Shown: positions 35,901-44,904 of the stretch, in pieces
Layout: each line of letters starts with the position of its first letter
Position numbering within the stretch: the first letter of the stretch is position 1
Origin: Hathewaya limosa
Lineage (GTDB): Bacteria > Bacillota > Clostridia > Clostridiales > Clostridiaceae
Length of the DNA: 64,000 nucleotides
Direction: 5' to 3'
NCBI RefSeq assembly: GCF_030815255.1
Contig: NZ_JAUSWN010000013.1
Span: 1 to 64,000 of the forward strand
The notes under the pieces: generated by a model
Seen by the model: only the letters and a program-made list of their open reading frames with translations
Told to the model about the DNA's origin: nothing
Database searches by the model: none
Translations under genes and position numbers: made by a program

Positions 35901-38567
35901 CATTTTTTCATTTTTTACTTTTCCAGATAAGCTGACTCCTTTCATAGGAAGTACTACATTCTCTGTAACATCAAATAGTATAGGTATTACTAAAGTTAAT
36001 ATAGATAATACTAACCATTTATCCATTCCGTCGGGAAGAACTTCCAATATTCCAAATAAAACAAGAATCATAATACTAGGTGCTACTAGACTCCTTCTTA
36101 AATTATCAAAAATTTTCCACTTACTTAAATCATTTAAAGGTGATTTTACTTTTAACCATCTTAATAATTGCCAGTCTCCTCTTACCCATCTGTGAATTCT
36201 TTTAGCACTAGCATTATAGTATGCTGGATATCCATCAATTAATTCTACATCTGTAATTAATCCTGCTCTATTATAAGATCCTTCTAATAAATCATGACTT
36301 AAAACTAAATTTTCCGGAATTTCTCCTTCTAAAGTATTCATAAAAATGTCTATATCATATATTCCTTTTCCAGTAAATATTCCTTCATCAAATAAATCTT
36401 GATAAACATCAGACACCGCAGTACTATATGTGTCTATTCCAGTTTCTCCAGAAAATATTTTTGAAAACATAGTTTTATTGGCACTTACTGTACTTATACT
36501 TACTTTAGGTTGTAATAATCCATATCCTCTGAAAATTCTTCCTTCTTCATCAAAATGTGGTTTATTTAAACTATGTGCCATTGCCCCTATAATTTTTTTT
36601 GCACTATCTCTTGGAAGTTCTGTATCCGAATCTAATGTAATTATATACTTAGCATCTTTTAATTCTTCTATTGAAGAACTAAAAACATTATATGAAGTAT
36701 CAACTTTTCCTCTTAAAAGTTGATTAAATTCCATTATCTTTCCCCTTTTTCTTTCCCAACCTAAATAATATCCTTCACTTTCATTTAATTTTCTTTCTCT
36801 TGAAAAAAAGAAAAATTTTTCTTTCTTATTAAACCCATATTTTTTATTTAAATTTTTTACGGTTTTTAAAGCATATTCTATTATTCTTTCATCATTTTCT
36901 TCTTCTTTTAACTTACTATCATTAAAATCACTTAAAATTGCAAAATATAAATTTTCATCTTGATTAGCTAAATAATAAACTTCTAATTTTTCTAAAAGTT
37001 CATTAATTCTTTTCTCACTATTAATCAATGTTGGAATTATGACTACAGTTCTATTTTCTTTTCCTATTCCTTTTTTAAAATCTAATTTAGCAATAAATCT
37101 AACTGGAGCTAAATGGGTAATACTCCAATTAATTATGGATATTACTATCTCGCTACAAGGAACTATTAGCAATATAATAGCCACAATATATTTCCATAAT
37201 CTAAAACTATAATCATTATTAATACTAAGATTTATTATGGCGCTTATCAAAAATACTGTTGTAAAAATAATACCCTCTAAATATAAATAAACACCTTGTT
37301 TTTTACAAAACTCAATTATTTTATCGGTTATGCTTAAATTTCCTCTAACCTTCTGTATTAATGCTAATTTTCCTTTATCGAAAATATAATATCCTACGTG
37401 TTTTAAATATTTCTTATTTTTTATTTCCTTGGTTTCTTTAGCACATTCTATAGCTTTTTCAGCTATAACTACTTCTCTAGTTTTTAGTTGTTTTGCTAAT
37501 GCTGAAATTTTATGTCTATAATAATCTCTTGATTTAAAATCCATATTTAAATATTCACCACTAGGATCTTTGCTTAAAACCTGATGTACCTTACTTAAAT
37601 TTTCAAAATGTGCTTTCCAATCTAATGCTTCTACTTTCCTTATACTATTTATTGAATTTCCCAAACTAATAGCATAATTAGATTGTTTTTGATGAGCTGT
37701 TAAAATTAAATTTTCAAATGAAACTCCTTTTTTATTTACTTCCTTTTCGATCCATTTATATAACTTTAAATTATCTATTCCATTATCTCTTAAAATTTTC
37801 AAAAATCTTTCACCAAAATAAGGATTAAAATCTATATTTAATTTATATATATTTTTCATTTCCGCTTCTAATCTGTTATCATTAAAAGCATTAATCAATA
37901 TGTCTGCAATTTCTTCCCCTTTATTTCTTTCTTTTTGAATGTACTGAAGTCTTAAGCTAATTCTTGCTATATTTTGAATTAAAGCTATTCTTATCATTAC
38001 AGGAATTGCCCATAACTCACTCATAGTTAATGTAGAACTTCTTTCAAAAGAACTAATAAAATTTTCTATAATATGTACATTTAAATCTCCTTCTGTATGG
38101 GATACCATTTGCACAGCCAAATAATATACTCTAGGATATCCTTTCATAAAACCACTTTTTATAATAGGTAATTCTCCATAGTATCTTCTTGGCATACTTG
38201 TCTTTATTCCCTTATAATCTTTTTCTATAAGATACAAATTATCTAACAACCATTCTGATGAGGATAATACATCTTTTTTACCATTAACCTCCTTATCAAA
38301 AAAGTTATGAACCTTAATAATTTGTTGGAAATTTAAATTTAAATTTTTTATAAGGTTTTTTCTATTAACATTTCCACTTTCTTCAGTTAAAGAAGTTGAA
38401 ATATTTTCAGCATGTTTTTCTAAGCTATCTTTATGTTTTATATTGATTGTATGCATATCATTAATAATATTTTGCCTCTTAAATTCCTCGTATCTAGAAA
38501 TTAAAACGATTAAAATGATTAATGCTAAAATTAATATAATTGTTTCTAAGTAGAAAAATAAAGTCAT
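29922..38567 (-). CDS. ndvB: Cyclic beta-1,2-glucan synthase-like protein (NdvB-like, GT84/GH94)
   Basis: 2881 aa, close to rhizobial NdvB in size. The order is: N-terminal membrane helix (5-25); helical region to about 430; two helices (430-485); a glycosyltransferase domain with the DSD motif near residue 645 and HRWVRGDWQLLRW near 785-802; several membrane helices (815-1000); a glycoamylase-like domain with HHQGMSLMALDNVL near 1527-1540; and beta-sandwich plus GH94 phosphorylase-like domains with GGAYGFRDQLQDV (about 2419) and the GSGDWNDGM acid motif (about 2557-2566). NdvB enzymes initiate, elongate and cyclise beta-1,2-glucan from UDP-glucose at the membrane, and the GH94 part controls chain length. 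No exporter or modification gene is nearby. The exact product is inferred. Confidence 0.85.
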   Translation of the reverse strand: MTLFFYLETIILILALIILIVLISRYEEFKRQNIINDMHTINIKHKDSLEKHAENISTSLTEESGNVNRKNLIKNLNLNFQQIIKVHNFFDKEVNGKKDVLSSSEWLLDNLYLIEKDYKGIKTSMPRRYYGELPIIKSGFMKGYPRVYYLAVQMVSHTEGDLNVHIIENFISSFERSSTLTMSELWAIPVMIRIALIQNIARISLRLQYIQKERNKGEEIADILINAFNDNRLEAEMKNIYKLNIDFNPYFGERFLKILRDNGIDNLKLYKWIEKEVNKKGVSFENLILTAHQKQSNYAISLGNSINSIRKVEALDWKAHFENLSKVHQVLSKDPSGEYLNMDFKSRDYYRHKISALAKQLKTREVVIAEKAIECAKETKEIKNKKYLKHVGYYIFDKGKLALIQKVRGNLSITDKIIEFCKKQGVYLYLEGIIFTTVFLISAIINLSINNDYSFRLWKYIVAIILLIVPCSEIVISIINWSITHLAPVRFIAKLDFKKGIGKENRTVVIIPTLINSEKRINELLEKLEVYYLANQDENLYFAILSDFNDSKLKEEENDERIIEYALKTVKNLNKKYGFNKKEKFFFFSRERKLNESEGYYLGWERKRGKIMEFNQLLRGKVDTSYNVFSSSIEELKDAKYIITLDSDTELPRDSAKKIIGAMAHSLNKPHFDEEGRIFRGYGLLQPKVSISTVSANKTMFSKIFSGETGIDTYSTAVSDVYQDLFDEGIFTGKGIYDIDIFMNTLEGEIPENLVLSHDLLEGSYNRAGLITDVELIDGYPAYYNASAKRIHRWVRGDWQLLRWLKVKSPLNDLSKWKIFDNLRRSLVAPSIMILVLFGILEVLPDGMDKWLVLSILTLVIPILFDVTENVVLPMKGVSLSGKVKNEKMIFEQFFLIFTFLPHKAILMVDAICRTLYRVLFSKKHLLQWQTSDDVEKSVGRQLKDFIKFMWSGSILGLIVLAGAFLNSIDLGIIMITPCIIWFLSPLIAYRVSLPLKRKKLILNEEEINILKKLSRKTWAYFEDFVNEENNFLGPDNYQQDPPNGVAYRTSPTNIGMTLTSNVVALDQGYIGILQFMERTDKTLKSTEMLNKFHGHLYNWYNTKTKEPLYPRFVSTVDSGNLVGYYWLCGKTLEDRIKEPLISSKIIQGLNTTIELAKQELVNGSKEKVSTIHLKDQTQLELLTFRKNLVYILKIMNEVFAIEKKELLYWSNKVRKDTQSYLNELDKAFPFIKLLEKEEIDENLKKELLYMVENVSMKELPEKLFSIEEKIEKEYKNQTINLENLKVGIKNSRIFIASMIEMSTNLIKRINDLAELTDFKILYSKERGLFSIGYDIENNKLNNSFYDLLASESRQGSFVAIAKGDVPKEHWFKLGRAMTLMGKSRGLVSWSGTMFEYFMPLLIMKAYPNTILDKTYDSVIEGQKRYAKKRKVPFGISESAFYEFDMHHNYQYKAFGVPGVGLKRGLIDELVISPYSTVMALQKDLSGSIQNIIKLIKMGIEGTYGFFESIDYTKTRIGKHKTKEIVKCFMIHHQGMSLMALDNVLNNNILQERFHKIPRVKATELLLQERVPKNIVYDREYKYDIKESKIKNQRIIVRKYTTAKTSIPEVQLLSNGKLSLMISNSGSGYAKLRDIFLYRWREDVTEDNTGLFIYIKDINSKEYWSATYAPTMEEGEDYEITFAIDKAKFHKVYKEIVCDTSITLSSQDDVEVRKIVLTNLSEEKRELEVISYGEVVLSDFNADLVHPAFSNLFVTTEFVEDPLTLIAKRRTRVPGKQENYLFHTVVDNIDGKSNIEYETARINFIGRGRNKSNPISLEKEQFTNSTGVVLDPIISFKEKVTLEKGEKVVLAFITGIATSRENALKCSAKYRDMCNINKTFDVSFSQAQMELRYLGIKSPQANLFSEMASRIIYISPLMKQREESIKKIRKGQSALWSYGISGDLPIVVIKISKEEDIDKVRQILIAHEYWRMKGLKVDLVIINEEENSYLEPLQSSLMELIYSTSARTLLNKSGGVFILSKGRLGEGDVELLEALSKIFIYGDGEFIKNQIKIPYSYLTERTINKNKKCLNEIKAVLKKPYMEFYNGYGGFSKNGREYHIFLQNGENTPAPWINVISNKTFGFHISESGSSYTWNENSRENKITEWNNDWISDAPSEVLYIKDNEEKAIWSITPKPIRDKGDYLITHGFGYSKFLHEVCSVEGEEIMFVPMNEKIKLIKVRLKNKSDKKKKLVLCYYAHLVLGVVSAHTASRLVTFHHDSGFMYAKNPYSMSFPGNYAFINMSGVDKVSYTGWRTEFIGRGGTLQKPEALEKENLSCMVGAGMDPCFAIKGEIELNEGEEKEIIISFGEEDTLEKVEQLVEKYSVMENVNKELDNSKNYWKETLEKVKVKTPNKSINLLLNGWLMYQTIVCRLWSRTAFYQSGGAYGFRDQLQDVMPVAYLEPSITRKQILYSASRQFLEGDVQHWWHPVVESGIRTRFSDDLLWLPYVTADYIKNTGDYSILKEEVSYLEDESLNEGEDERYDVSKVSKEKGTIYEHCLKALNRGLKFGAHNLPLMGSGDWNDGMSTVGNKGQGESVWLAWFLYSILNNFIPICEKMNDIENIKKYTELKEFIRENTNKSAWDGKWYRRAYFDNGVPLGSSKNSECKIDSLAQSWAVISNGGDKEKIDIAMKSLEKYLIKENEGLILLLTPAFYSSELEPGYIKGYVPGVRENGGQYTHASTWVILAMCKLNEYDKAFKLFSMISPINHTKTKEECDKYKVEPYVMSADVYGVYPHIGRGGWSWYTGTSAWMYRVAIEGILGLKLMGEKGFTIDPCVPREWKEYDIDYIKDNTEYYITVKNIGRKQSNKNISIFINGSKIKGEIIPYISDKKKIDILVEV

Positions 38568-38642
38568 AAACTTTTCACCTCTTTAGTTAATACACTAATG
38601 CTTTATATAGTATTTCCTATAAGTGAAAAATTATTATAAAAA

Positions 38643-38696
38643 TAAGAAAGTATTAGAATAGTAATCTAATTTACCATAACTAATACTTTCTTAAAA
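38643..38696 (-). terminator. Terminator after the M18 aminopeptidase
   Basis: AAGAAAGTATTAG and CTAATACTTTCTT form a 13-bp stem followed on the minus strand by ATTTTTATAA. Confidence 0.75.
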
Positions 38697-38770
38697 CATT
38701 TAACTATTATTAATTTTTATTTAGCCTATTAATAATTTAGGTATATTATTAATATTACTACTATATGAAA

Positions 38771-40066
38771 TTATAATGAGTAAAATTCCACAAAAGACTT
38801 ATAAACATATAAATGGTCATCAACTCCAGCCAATTCTCTTACAGAATGCATTGCTAAAGTTGGATTTCCAATATCTACTGAGCGTATATTTAAATGAGCT
38901 GCAGATATTGGTCCTATAGTAGAACCCCCTCTTGAATCTGAACGATTAACAAACTTTTGATAAGGAACTCCAGCCTTTTTACAAATTAATTCATAAACTG
39001 CACCTGAATCTGCTTCTGTTGTATAACTTTGATTTGCACTTATTTTTATTACAGGTCCTTTGTTTATTAATGGTCTATTTGTTGGATCATGTTTTTCTGG
39101 ACTATTTGGATGTACTGCATGAGCATTATCAGCAGAAATTATATAAGATTTTGCAAGAGCCCTAAAATAACCTTCCCTTTCTTTGCCAAGGCATAAAGTT
39201 ATTCTTTCTAATACATTAGCAAGCATTTCTGAATCCGCACCTTGTTTTGTTGTACTTCCTACTTCTTCATTATCATAACATATCATTATTTTAGTTGACT
39301 TTGTTTCCTTACTATCTATTAAAGCTTTTATACCCGCATGCACCATTTGAAGATCATCTAATCTTGAAGCTGAAATAAATTCATTATTTAGACCCATAAT
39401 ACAACCTTTTTCAAATTCATATAGGTATAAATCAAAATCTATTATATCTTCTTTATTAACTTTTAATTCTTCTGCAATTAGATTTATTAAATAATTCCCT
39501 TTTTCCAATTCTTGGTTTACTAAAGATAATACAGGTATAGTATCTTTTTGCTTATTTAATTCCATACCAGAATTAACATTTCTATTCATATGAATACAAA
39601 CATTTGGAATTATTAAAATAGGTCTATTTATATTTAAAAGTTTAGTTTCTGGATAAAATACATCTTCTCCTTTTACAACTACTCTACCAGCTATAGAAAG
39701 AGGTCTATCAAACCAAGTATTTAAAATAGCACCACCGTAAACCTCTGTATTCAACCTAACATAATTCTCAACAAACATTTCTGGTGCTGGCTTTATTTTA
39801 AATGTTGGGGAATCTGTATGTGCTCCAACTAATCTAAATCCTTCCTCTTCTATTTCACCTGTACCTACTATAAAAGAGATTAAAGCAGTATTATTTTTTG
39901 TCATATAATATTTTCTGCCTTTTTCTAAATTCCACTTTTCTTCTTCTTTTAATTCTTTAAACCCAGCATTATTTAAAATGTTTTTTACATTTTTTACAGC
40001 ATGAAAAGCTGATGGGCTCTCATTAAGAAAATCTACAAGTTCTTGTGCAAACTCTGCTGATTTCAT
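38771..40066 (-). CDS. apeB: M18 family aminopeptidase
   Basis: 431 aa, a dizinc exopeptidase of the aspartyl aminopeptidase family that removes N-terminal residues from cytoplasmic peptides. Metal-site segments are VGAHTDSPTFKIKP (first His and Asp), YDNEEVGSTTKQGA (catalytic Glu pair), SADNAHAVHPN, and the C-terminal RSDSRGGSTIGP and LAMHSVRE. GGGGAGG lies eight bases before the ATG. It is flanked by the giant glucan synthase (same strand, own start) and a divergent cation exporter. Confidence 0.94.
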   Translation of the reverse strand: MKSAEFAQELVDFLNESPSAFHAVKNVKNILNNAGFKELKEEEKWNLEKGRKYYMTKNNTALISFIVGTGEIEEEGFRLVGAHTDSPTFKIKPAPEMFVENYVRLNTEVYGGAILNTWFDRPLSIAGRVVVKGEDVFYPETKLLNINRPILIIPNVCIHMNRNVNSGMELNKQKDTIPVLSLVNQELEKGNYLINLIAEELKVNKEDIIDFDLYLYEFEKGCIMGLNNEFISASRLDDLQMVHAGIKALIDSKETKSTKIMICYDNEEVGSTTKQGADSEMLANVLERITLCLGKEREGYFRALAKSYIISADNAHAVHPNSPEKHDPTNRPLINKGPVIKISANQSYTTEADSGAVYELICKKAGVPYQKFVNRSDSRGGSTIGPISAAHLNIRSVDIGNPTLAMHSVRELAGVDDHLYVYKSFVEFYSL

Positions 40067-40290
40067 ATATAATCCTCCCCTTGAAAATTTTTTTATAATA
40101 TAAATTTTAATAATATTATCTTAATACTGTGCGAAAATAAACATCCCGTAGTTATTGTATTCTACAAAATACCCAAAAATCCTTTATATTGGATTTTAAA
40201 GTTATATATGACACTAGCTATTCGTAATATTTAATTTTCTTGATATAATAGTTAGTATTAGAAAATTTATTTTTAAAAGGAGTGAAAAAC

Positions 40291-41475
40291 ATGTTATCTA
40301 AAACATTAATAAATAAATTTATAAAAAATTCTTCTAATATTAAAGATAAAAAAGTTAGAAATTCATACGGCTATTTAGCTGGTATAGTAGGTATAATCGT
40401 TAATGTGTTATTATTTATGATTAAATTTTTTGTAGGATTTTTTACTAATAGTATTGCTATCACAGCCGATGCATTTAACAATTTATCAGATTCAGGTTCT
40501 TCTTTAATTACTGTTTTTAGCTTTAAACTTTCAAGTAAACCTGCCGATAGAGAACATCCTTTTGGACATGGAAGAATTGAATATTTATCTGCCTTAATTG
40601 TTTCATTTTTAGTTCTTTTAGTAGGTATAGAATTTATAAAAACTTCTATATCTAGAATAATGAATCCTGTTCCATTGAAATCTACTATTTTTTCTATTTT
40701 ACTTATGATAGGATCTATTTTAGTGAAAATATGGTTAGGATATTTCTATAATTTTTTAGGTTCTTCTATAAATTCTAATACCTTAAAAGCATCAGCTAAA
40801 GACTCCTTTGCAGATGTTATAACAACTTCCGTAATTCTTTTTTCACTTATAAGTAGTAATTTATTTAACTTTCCTATAGATGGATATATAGGTGTAATAG
40901 TTTCAATTTTTATAATCTATTCAGGCTTTTCTTTAATAAAAGAAACTATAAACCCACTTTTAGGTGAAGCCCCATCAGAAGAATTAGTGGAAAATATTAA
41001 AAATACTCTCTTATCATATGAAAATATACTAGACACTCATGATTTAATAGTCCATAATTATGGTCCTGGAAGAATCTTCGCTTCCATTCATGCCGAAGTT
41101 CCTTCTAATATATCATTAGTACAAATTCATGAAACGATTGATAAAGCGGAAAAGGAAATAGGATCAGAGTTAAATATACTGTTAGTTATTCATATGGACC
41201 CTGTTAATATTCATTGTGAAGAAGTAAAAAAAGATAAAGAAATGTTACTTAATATACTTAAAAATTATGTTGAGGTTAAATCTATACATGATTTTAGAGT
41301 AGTTGGAGAAGGTGAGATTAAAAATTTAATTTTTGATCTAGTTATTAAATTAAACAAAAATTTTTCCAAGGAAAATGAGAATGAACTAATAAACAACATT
41401 ATAAAAGACATAAAAAAAATCCATCCTCATTATAGTGCTATTATAACAATAGATAAAGATTTCTTAGGTGTTTAA
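40291..41475 (+). CDS. Cation diffusion facilitator (CDF) family transporter
   Basis: About 394 aa. Six membrane helices: the second carries ITADAFNNLSDSGSS (metal-site DxxxD) and the fifth carries SAKDSFADVITTSVIL. EHPFGHGRIEYL sits between helices 2 and 3. It has a cytoplasmic dimerisation domain and an additional C-terminal segment (about 290-394) not present in short CDFs. It exports Zn, Mn, Fe or Co by proton exchange; the metal cannot be chosen from sequence. The start at 40291 follows AAAAGGAG; the GTG three codons earlier overlaps that site. Confidence 0.9.
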   Translation: MLSKTLINKFIKNSSNIKDKKVRNSYGYLAGIVGIIVNVLLFMIKFFVGFFTNSIAITADAFNNLSDSGSSLITVFSFKLSSKPADREHPFGHGRIEYLSALIVSFLVLLVGIEFIKTSISRIMNPVPLKSTIFSILLMIGSILVKIWLGYFYNFLGSSINSNTLKASAKDSFADVITTSVILFSLISSNLFNFPIDGYIGVIVSIFIIYSGFSLIKETINPLLGEAPSEELVENIKNTLLSYENILDTHDLIVHNYGPGRIFASIHAEVPSNISLVQIHETIDKAEKEIGSELNILLVIHMDPVNIHCEEVKKDKEMLLNILKNYVEVKSIHDFRVVGEGEIKNLIFDLVIKLNKNFSKENENELINNIIKDIKKIHPHYSAIITIDKDFLGV

Positions 41476-41558
41476 AATATTTTTTTATATTAAGTGTAAA
41501 CAAATTTAATATAAAAAATATAATGATATTGATAGAACGTAATGGAGTGTGAAATATT

Positions 41559-42653
41559 TTGAATAGTAAAGGAAACAGATTTTTCCTAGGTGGTAATACT
41601 CCAAAAGGATTTTATTCATTTTTCTCTGAAGTTATGCCACTTAAAGATGCTAATAGAATTTTTTGTTTAAAAGGTGGTCCAGGGACTGGAAAATCTTCTC
41701 TTATGAAAGAATTAGGGAAAGAATACGAGGATAAAGGTTACAATGTAGAATATTTTCATTGTTCTTCAGATAGTGACTCTCTAGATTGTGTACTACTAAA
41801 AGATTTAAATATAGCTATTTTAGATGGTACCGCTCCTCATACTACAGATCCCAAAGTACCAGGAGCTATCGATGAAATAGTTAACTTAGGTCAACATTGG
41901 AATGAAGAAGGCATAAAAAAATATAAAACAGATATTTTAAGTGTTCAAAATTCTATAACTAATAATTTTAATAGAGCTTATAAATATTTTAATGCAGCAA
42001 GTATAATTCATGAAGATTGGAGCTCTTTAAATAACGAGGCTTTAAACCTAAATAAGTTTAATTTTTTAATGGAAGAACTAAAAGATAAATTATATAAATC
42101 TACTGTTTCTTCTATGGGAAGCTGTAGAAATCTATTTATTACAGCCTTCACACCAACTGGAATTGTCACATTTTTGGATAATTTAGTTGATAGATGTGAT
42201 ACTACCTATGTTTTAAATGGACCTCCTGGTACTGGAAAACATGAGATTCTAAGTTATCTTAGAGATGAAGGACTAAAGAGAGGTTTCCATATTGATGTAT
42301 TCCATAGTCCTATAGTTCCTGAAAAAATTGAGCATATTTATATTCAAGAATTAAATACCTCAGTAATTTCTTCCAACGAATTAAATCAACAACTTTACCA
42401 TGGACATCAAGTATATATGGAAAACTATTTAAACTATGATACTATAAATTGTTTAAATGAAAAAATAATAGATGCTAAAAACTGTTTCTATACTCTTTTA
42501 AATAAAGGTCTTAGCATACTAACTGAAGCAAAAAAAGCTCATGACGATATTGAAAAATACTACATTCCTAATATGAATTTTGATGAAATTAAGGATGTAA
42601 AAAAATACATTGTGGATAAGATTACTTCTATTGAATCCTCATTGTCAAAATAG
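41559..42653 (+). CDS. PRK06851-type ATPase with two P-loops
   Basis: 364 aa. Two P-loop NTPase halves: the first Walker A is GGPGTGKS (residues 39-46) and the second is GPPGTGKH (221-228), in which the usual Ser/Thr after Lys is His. Each half has a conserved FHC- or VFHSP-type strand after it. The family occurs in spore formers and has no established function. The start is TTG 41559 with GGAGTG about 11 bases upstream. No partner gene in the same orientation; a bidirectional terminator separates it from helD. Confidence 0.75.
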   Translation: MNSKGNRFFLGGNTPKGFYSFFSEVMPLKDANRIFCLKGGPGTGKSSLMKELGKEYEDKGYNVEYFHCSSDSDSLDCVLLKDLNIAILDGTAPHTTDPKVPGAIDEIVNLGQHWNEEGIKKYKTDILSVQNSITNNFNRAYKYFNAASIIHEDWSSLNNEALNLNKFNFLMEELKDKLYKSTVSSMGSCRNLFITAFTPTGIVTFLDNLVDRCDTTYVLNGPPGTGKHEILSYLRDEGLKRGFHIDVFHSPIVPEKIEHIYIQELNTSVISSNELNQQLYHGHQVYMENYLNYDTINCLNEKIIDAKNCFYTLLNKGLSILTEAKKAHDDIEKYYIPNMNFDEIKDVKKYIVDKITSIESSLSK

Positions 42654-42685
42654 CATATTATTCATTTAACCATGTACTTTTATAA

Positions 42686-42728
42686 AGAAAAAACAATACT
42701 TTAATTAAATAAAGTATTGTTTTTTTCT
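42686..42728. terminator. Bidirectional terminator
   Basis: AAACAATACTTT and AAAGTATTGTTT arms, an eight-base loop, a T run on one side and an A run on the other, between convergent genes. Confidence 0.85.
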
Positions 42729-42738
42729 ATCTTAAAAG

Positions 42739-44874
42739 TTATACAAGCTTATTTATTATAGTTAATTTATGCAATGCTCTTGTAGCAGTTACATATTTCA
42801 AGAAAGCTTCTTGTTCCACCTTATCTCCATCAAAAACAGCTATTACATCATCAAATTCCAATCCCTTAGCAAAGTATGTTGGAAGGATTACTATACCGCC
42901 CTTATAAAAACAATCTTCCTTATCTATTAACTTTACATTAATTTTATCTTTTATACTTTCATATATTTCTTTACATTGCTCTAGGTTTTTACATATAATA
43001 CCAGTTGTATTATATTCCTTTTCTCTTGCTCTATATATTCTATCTAATATAAGTTGAATTATATTATTCAATTCACTTAAATTTTTTTCTTCAACTTCTT
43101 CCCCATTTCTAACTAATGGTATTATATTATTATTGTTTAAAAATTGATTTGCATATTCCATAATTTCTTTTGTAGATCTATAACTAGTTTTTAAAGCAAA
43201 TTCTTTTATATCCTTATAATCATATATATTACCTATATTTTTTAACGGAACTTCTTCTTTGATCGGAATCAGTCTTTGATTACTATCACCTAAAATTGTC
43301 ATTGAAGAAGCACCTGTAATATCTTTTATAACTGTAAATTGAAGTTCTGAAAAATCTTGTCCTTCGTCTATTACTACATGTTTTATTTCTTCTGAGACCT
43401 TATAACCTTCTAATTTACATTTTAAATACAAGATAGGCGCTAAATCATCCATAGTAAGTATTCTATTATTATTTATTCTATTATTATATAAATCTATTAT
43501 ATCTTCACCATTTAAATATTCTAAAGAATTTCTTACATTTTTAAGATCCTTTATAACTTCTCTTATAGCTATTTTTCTTCTAAAATCTAAATCATTCTCT
43601 TGAAGTAATAATTCTTCTGGAGTTAATGTTTCTTTCTTTTCCTTAAACTCTTTTTGTATTTCTCTTACAAGTTCATCTCTTTTGTCTTTTAGTTTTGAGA
43701 TAATAATTCTTTTTATTTTTCTACTTCTTCTAAATAGAGGCATATCTTTATAGTATTGGTTAAATAACTCGTTTATTTCTTCCCTTGTTACAACTTTATA
43801 TCCCATTAAATATATATCTTCATTTTTAAAATGATTTTCTTCAAATTCTTTTATAAATATATTTAATTTTTCTATATATTCTTTAGAAGTTTTATATAAT
43901 ATCTCTTCTATGAACTTTTGATCTTTACTTAATATTTTCTCCATATACTCTGTATATGTCATAATTTTTTCTTCTTCCATACCTAAAAGCTTAAGTGCAA
44001 AATCTTTAAATGTACTTTGTTTTACAGCGGTTTCTCCCAATGTAGGCAACACTTCACTTATATATTCCATAAAAATTTCATTAGGGCCTAAGATCAATAC
44101 TTTATTTTCAAGATTTTTTCTGTAATTATATAAAAGATATGCAATCCTATGCAATGCTACTGTAGTTTTACCACTACCTGCGACTCCATCAACAACTACT
44201 GTTGTATAAGGAGAAGTTCTTATAATTTCATCTTGCTCTTTTTGTATAGTCATTACTATATCTTTTAACTTATCTTCTGAATTACTACTTAAAACCATCT
44301 GAAGTATTTCATCTTTTACATCTATTTCAGAATTAAACATACCTTTTAAAATTGAATTTTTTATAATATATTGACTTCTTCCTAAAATTTCTACTGGAAC
44401 TGTTCCATCTGGTGCTTCATAAGAAGCAGCGCCTAACTTCCCTTGATAAAATAATGAAGCTACTGGACTTCTCCAGTCTACAACTATTGGTTCATAATCT
44501 TCTTCTCTTATTAATCCGAATCTACCTATATATAAATTTTCCACACCATAGTCTTCTTCTCTAAAATCAACTCTTCCAAAGTAAGGACTAATTTTTAAAA
44601 TATTAAGTTGTTTTAATTTTTTATCCATAAGATTAAATGCTTCTTCAGTCATAAATCTTTCATGATCAAAATATTCTATTACCTTGTCTTCATCATCTCT
44701 ATACTCTTCAATAAATTTTTTCCTATATTCCAAAAGTTCATCTAAGAAACTCTTTCTACTCTTTACTACTTTTTGAGTTTCTTCATTAATAATTTGTATA
44801 ACTTCTTTTAACTTTTCTTTCTCTATTTCTAATTGTAACTCTTTTTCTAAATGTTTCTTTAATTCATCTGCCAT
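42739..44874 (-). CDS. helD: HelD-like UvrD-family helicase/translocase
   Basis: 711 aa. HelD is an SF1 ATPase that binds RNA polymerase and releases it from stalled complexes. The N-terminal coiled coil (about 1-110) is of the kind that enters the polymerase secondary channel. Walker A is GVAGSGKT (230-237), preceded by the Q-motif region (YTTVVVD). Motif II is VVIDEGQDFSE and motif III GDSNQRL. The C-terminal TYFAKGLEFDDVI and TRALHKL are motifs V-VI. GAGGTGATA sits before the ATG. The dipeptide epimerase gene ends 30 bases upstream on the same strand, so co-transcription is possible. Confidence 0.88.
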   Translation of the reverse strand: MADELKKHLEKELQLEIEKEKLKEVIQIINEETQKVVKSRKSFLDELLEYRKKFIEEYRDDEDKVIEYFDHERFMTEEAFNLMDKKLKQLNILKISPYFGRVDFREEDYGVENLYIGRFGLIREEDYEPIVVDWRSPVASLFYQGKLGAASYEAPDGTVPVEILGRSQYIIKNSILKGMFNSEIDVKDEILQMVLSSNSEDKLKDIVMTIQKEQDEIIRTSPYTTVVVDGVAGSGKTTVALHRIAYLLYNYRKNLENKVLILGPNEIFMEYISEVLPTLGETAVKQSTFKDFALKLLGMEEEKIMTYTEYMEKILSKDQKFIEEILYKTSKEYIEKLNIFIKEFEENHFKNEDIYLMGYKVVTREEINELFNQYYKDMPLFRRSRKIKRIIISKLKDKRDELVREIQKEFKEKKETLTPEELLLQENDLDFRRKIAIREVIKDLKNVRNSLEYLNGEDIIDLYNNRINNNRILTMDDLAPILYLKCKLEGYKVSEEIKHVVIDEGQDFSELQFTVIKDITGASSMTILGDSNQRLIPIKEEVPLKNIGNIYDYKDIKEFALKTSYRSTKEIMEYANQFLNNNNIIPLVRNGEEVEEKNLSELNNIIQLILDRIYRAREKEYNTTGIICKNLEQCKEIYESIKDKINVKLIDKEDCFYKGGIVILPTYFAKGLEFDDVIAVFDGDKVEQEAFLKYVTATRALHKLTIINKLV

Positions 44875-44904
44875 TTTAAAGATATCACCTCATTAATTTT
44901 AAAT

